From positions 1-43,731 of the forward strand of contig JAGLOF010000036.1 of NCBI GenBank assembly GCA_023139105.1: 43,731 bases of DNA, given 5' to 3'. Positions 42,676-43,731 of the stretch are shown piece after piece. This DNA comes from a bacterium (lineage in GTDB: Bacteria > Zhuqueibacterota > QNDG01 > JAGLOF01). The translations under genes were made by a program, and so were the position numbers. Each line of letters begins with the position of its first letter. Position 1 is the stretch's first letter. The notes beneath the pieces were generated by a model, which searched no databases, was not told where the DNA came from, and was given only the letters and a program-made list of their open reading frames with translations.

Positions 42676-43092
42676 TTACCATGGATCATACAAAGATACT
42701 CCGCTAATCTTCATATCCGAGGTATTTCGTGTTACTACTGTCAAATCACAGCAAATACCTGTTGCGGCTATTTGCCCATCAATAGTCGGCATTGTTTTAC
42801 CTACTTTTTCTGAATACGCCTGAATCTTACCCCAAATCGTGGCAACTTGCTGATCGAAAACAATTATTCGATTTTGAAATCTATTTATCAGGTCGGAATT
42901 GATCCAATCTGACAAGCCTTCTTTCTTCCTGGAATCCGGCAACTTTTCAATGCCTTTGTATATTTCACCAATTGTCAGCACACTTAAAAAAAGTCGATCT
43001 TCCTCAATTTCTGAAATCCATGAACACACTTTTGTACTCGGATTCAACTTTATCAACTCTGAAATAACGCATGTATCCAGTAAATAATTCAT
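42676..43092 (-). CDS. vapC: PIN-domain toxin VapC
   Basis: This 138-residue PIN-domain ribonuclease has the acidic set: Asp6 in LLDTCVISEL, Glu43 in IGEIYKGIEKL and Asp105 in PTIDGQIAATG, with a TRN motif (TRNTSDMK) near the end. It overlaps its antitoxin gene by 4 nt (ATGA). VapC toxins usually cut tRNA or rRNA when the antitoxin is lost; the RNA target cannot be read here. Confidence 0.92.
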   Translation of the reverse strand: MNYLLDTCVISELIKLNPSTKVCSWISEIEEDRLFLSVLTIGEIYKGIEKLPDSRKKEGLSDWINSDLINRFQNRIIVFDQQVATIWGKIQAYSEKVGKTMPTIDGQIAATGICCDLTVVTRNTSDMKISGVSLYDPW

Positions 43093-43343
43093 AGCATAAT
43101 CTTTCGCGGGACATCTTTATTTCTTTTAAGATCAAGCTCTTCATTTGCAAGAGGAGAACTTTGAAGAAATTGCACAAGGCTTCCTTTGGGTTTTATCAGC
43201 TTCCGATAGTCCTCAATTGAAATAATAACGACTTCCTCTTTACCGTGTTTGGTGACAAACTGGGGCCCTTTATGTTGAGCCATTTTAACCAGATTGCTAA
43301 ATTTATTCTTTGCCTCCTGAAGCTGCCAATGCTTGCCAACCAT
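43089..43343 (-). CDS. vapB: Phd/YefM-type antitoxin VapB
   Basis: This is 84 residues from the ATG at 43343, which follows GGAGG. An earlier in-frame ATG at 43364 is less supported. The N-terminal part (KHWQLQEAKNKFSNLVKMAQ, then GPQFVTKHGKEEVVIISIEDYRKL) is a Phd/YefM DNA-binding domain; the C-terminal tail (SSPLANEELDLKRNKDVPRK) would wrap the toxin. The pair probably represses its own promoter. Confidence 0.92.
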   Translation of the reverse strand: MVGKHWQLQEAKNKFSNLVKMAQHKGPQFVTKHGKEEVVIISIEDYRKLIKPKGSLVQFLQSSPLANEELDLKRNKDVPRKIML

Positions 43344-43370
43344 GGTGCCCTCCACTAAAAACATTCAATT

Positions 43371-43416
43371 CTGTCTAGCCTGTCTAGAAAGTATTATAAT
43401 TGTAGTAAAATGTCAA
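43371..43416 (-). promoter_or_regulatory. Promoter and candidate operator of vapBC
   Basis: On the minus strand TTGACA (43411-43416), a 17-bp spacer and TACTTT (43388-43393). Next to the -10 are two direct CTGTCTAG copies (43371-43378 and 43380-43387, 9 bp apart), a likely site for VapB binding. Confidence 0.65.
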
Positions 43417-43444
43417 GAATTTAATTATTGCGAAAGTTACAAGA

Positions 43445-43500
43445 CGGCCTATAAATCACTTCCATTGCATAATCAGGCATCCGGCATGCTTTATAGGCCG
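43445..43500. repeat. Inverted repeat CGGCCTATAAA in a GC-rich block
   Basis: CGGCCTATAAA (43445-43455) and its exact complement (43490-43500) enclose 34 bp. The block from here to 43604 is markedly GC-richer than its surroundings and has no gene that I can support. Confidence 0.7.
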
Positions 43501-43604
43501 GGGTTCATCTGCCGGCACCCCAACCCCACAAAAGCGCATGCACACACCCCACCGGACGCCACAGACGGGCAGCAACATTCCCCCGGAGCGACGGGCCTCT
43601 GCGT

Positions 43605-43731
43605 CACAGATGGCCATGATAGACAGATACGTCATGATAAAAGAACAGGCTGACAAGTTTATGCCAGCCTGTTAAGATCAAAAAAGTATTATCTTTTGCC
43701 ATGATTCATCATTTAATCCGAGCCATCTGTG
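43605..43731. mobile_element. MITE-like element, copy 2 (cut by the window end)
   Basis: Starting at CACAGATGGCCATGAT, it shares the internal segment of copy 1 in the same orientation and ends, at the window edge, with the inverted counterpart CCATCTGTG. An internal hairpin (AACAGGCTG / CAGCCTGTT) is intact here but not in copy 1. The outer GTCTGAAC of copy 1 is absent on the left side. Confidence 0.7.

Noticed and set aside
43456..43656. 66-codon frame on the minus strand, similar at its start to one near 40616-40804
   Set aside because: The shared N-terminus is only the translated MITE-like repeat, so neither frame is taken as a gene.

Overview
The window is chromosomal DNA from an uncultured bacterium of moderate GC. 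No rRNA, tRNA or housekeeping marker was recognised, so placement rests on gene content and signals. FtsX-type permeases with an N-terminal prefix domain next to small PadR regulators, an S9 peptidase, DUF4097 repeat proteins and propeller/PQQ proteins recall FCB-group, Calditrichota/Marinimicrobia-like or Aminicenantes-like genomes. Strong Shine-Dalgarno motifs at most starts and good TTGACA-N17 promoters argue against a typical Bacteroidota. This is inference.

Layout. 1-11.5 kb: S9 peptidase, then three permeases (P1, P2, P3) and two PadR genes (A, B), all on the minus strand. 11.6-12.7 kb: a divergent PadR (C) with a small membrane protein. 12.7-15.3 kb: two small genes (DUF3795, DUF2202) in a mosaic of dispersed repeats, including two 209-bp copies that each end in a long GC-rich hairpin. 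15.3-19.4 kb: small membrane protein, VOC protein, zinc ribbon, ankyrin-metallo-beta-lactamase fusion, WYL regulator and PH-domain protein. 19.5-22.6 kb: PadR-D and permease P4. 22.7-27.9 kb: two DUF4097 proteins, a propeller-AraC one-component regulator and a VOC protein. 28.2-33.8 kb: PadR-E with P6 and P5 in a tightly coupled operon, divergent from a dehydratase/ornithine-cyclodeaminase-like pair (34-35.9 kb). 35.9-40.6 kb: an NTF2-like remnant, M23 peptidase, cupin, PQQ propeller and a 6-bladed propeller. 40.6-43.7 kb: a toxin-rich segment (Rhs remnant, orphan toxin-tip-like ORF, small membrane protein, Fic, VapBC) bracketed by two direct copies of a MITE-like element.

How it works together. 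The main theme is a set of PadR/prefix-permease modules: six permeases and four PadRs of one subtype, plus one classical PadR paired with a prefix-like membrane protein. Each module has, upstream, 15-bp dyads of 5-N5-5 architecture whose sequence differs between modules (for example TTCTA-N5-TAGAA, TTACT-N5-AGTAA, CCTAG-N5-CTAGG). I read these as private operators. No ABC ATPase is encoded in the window, and four of the six permeases have an internal Shine-Dalgarno-plus-Met exactly where the prefix joins the permease.
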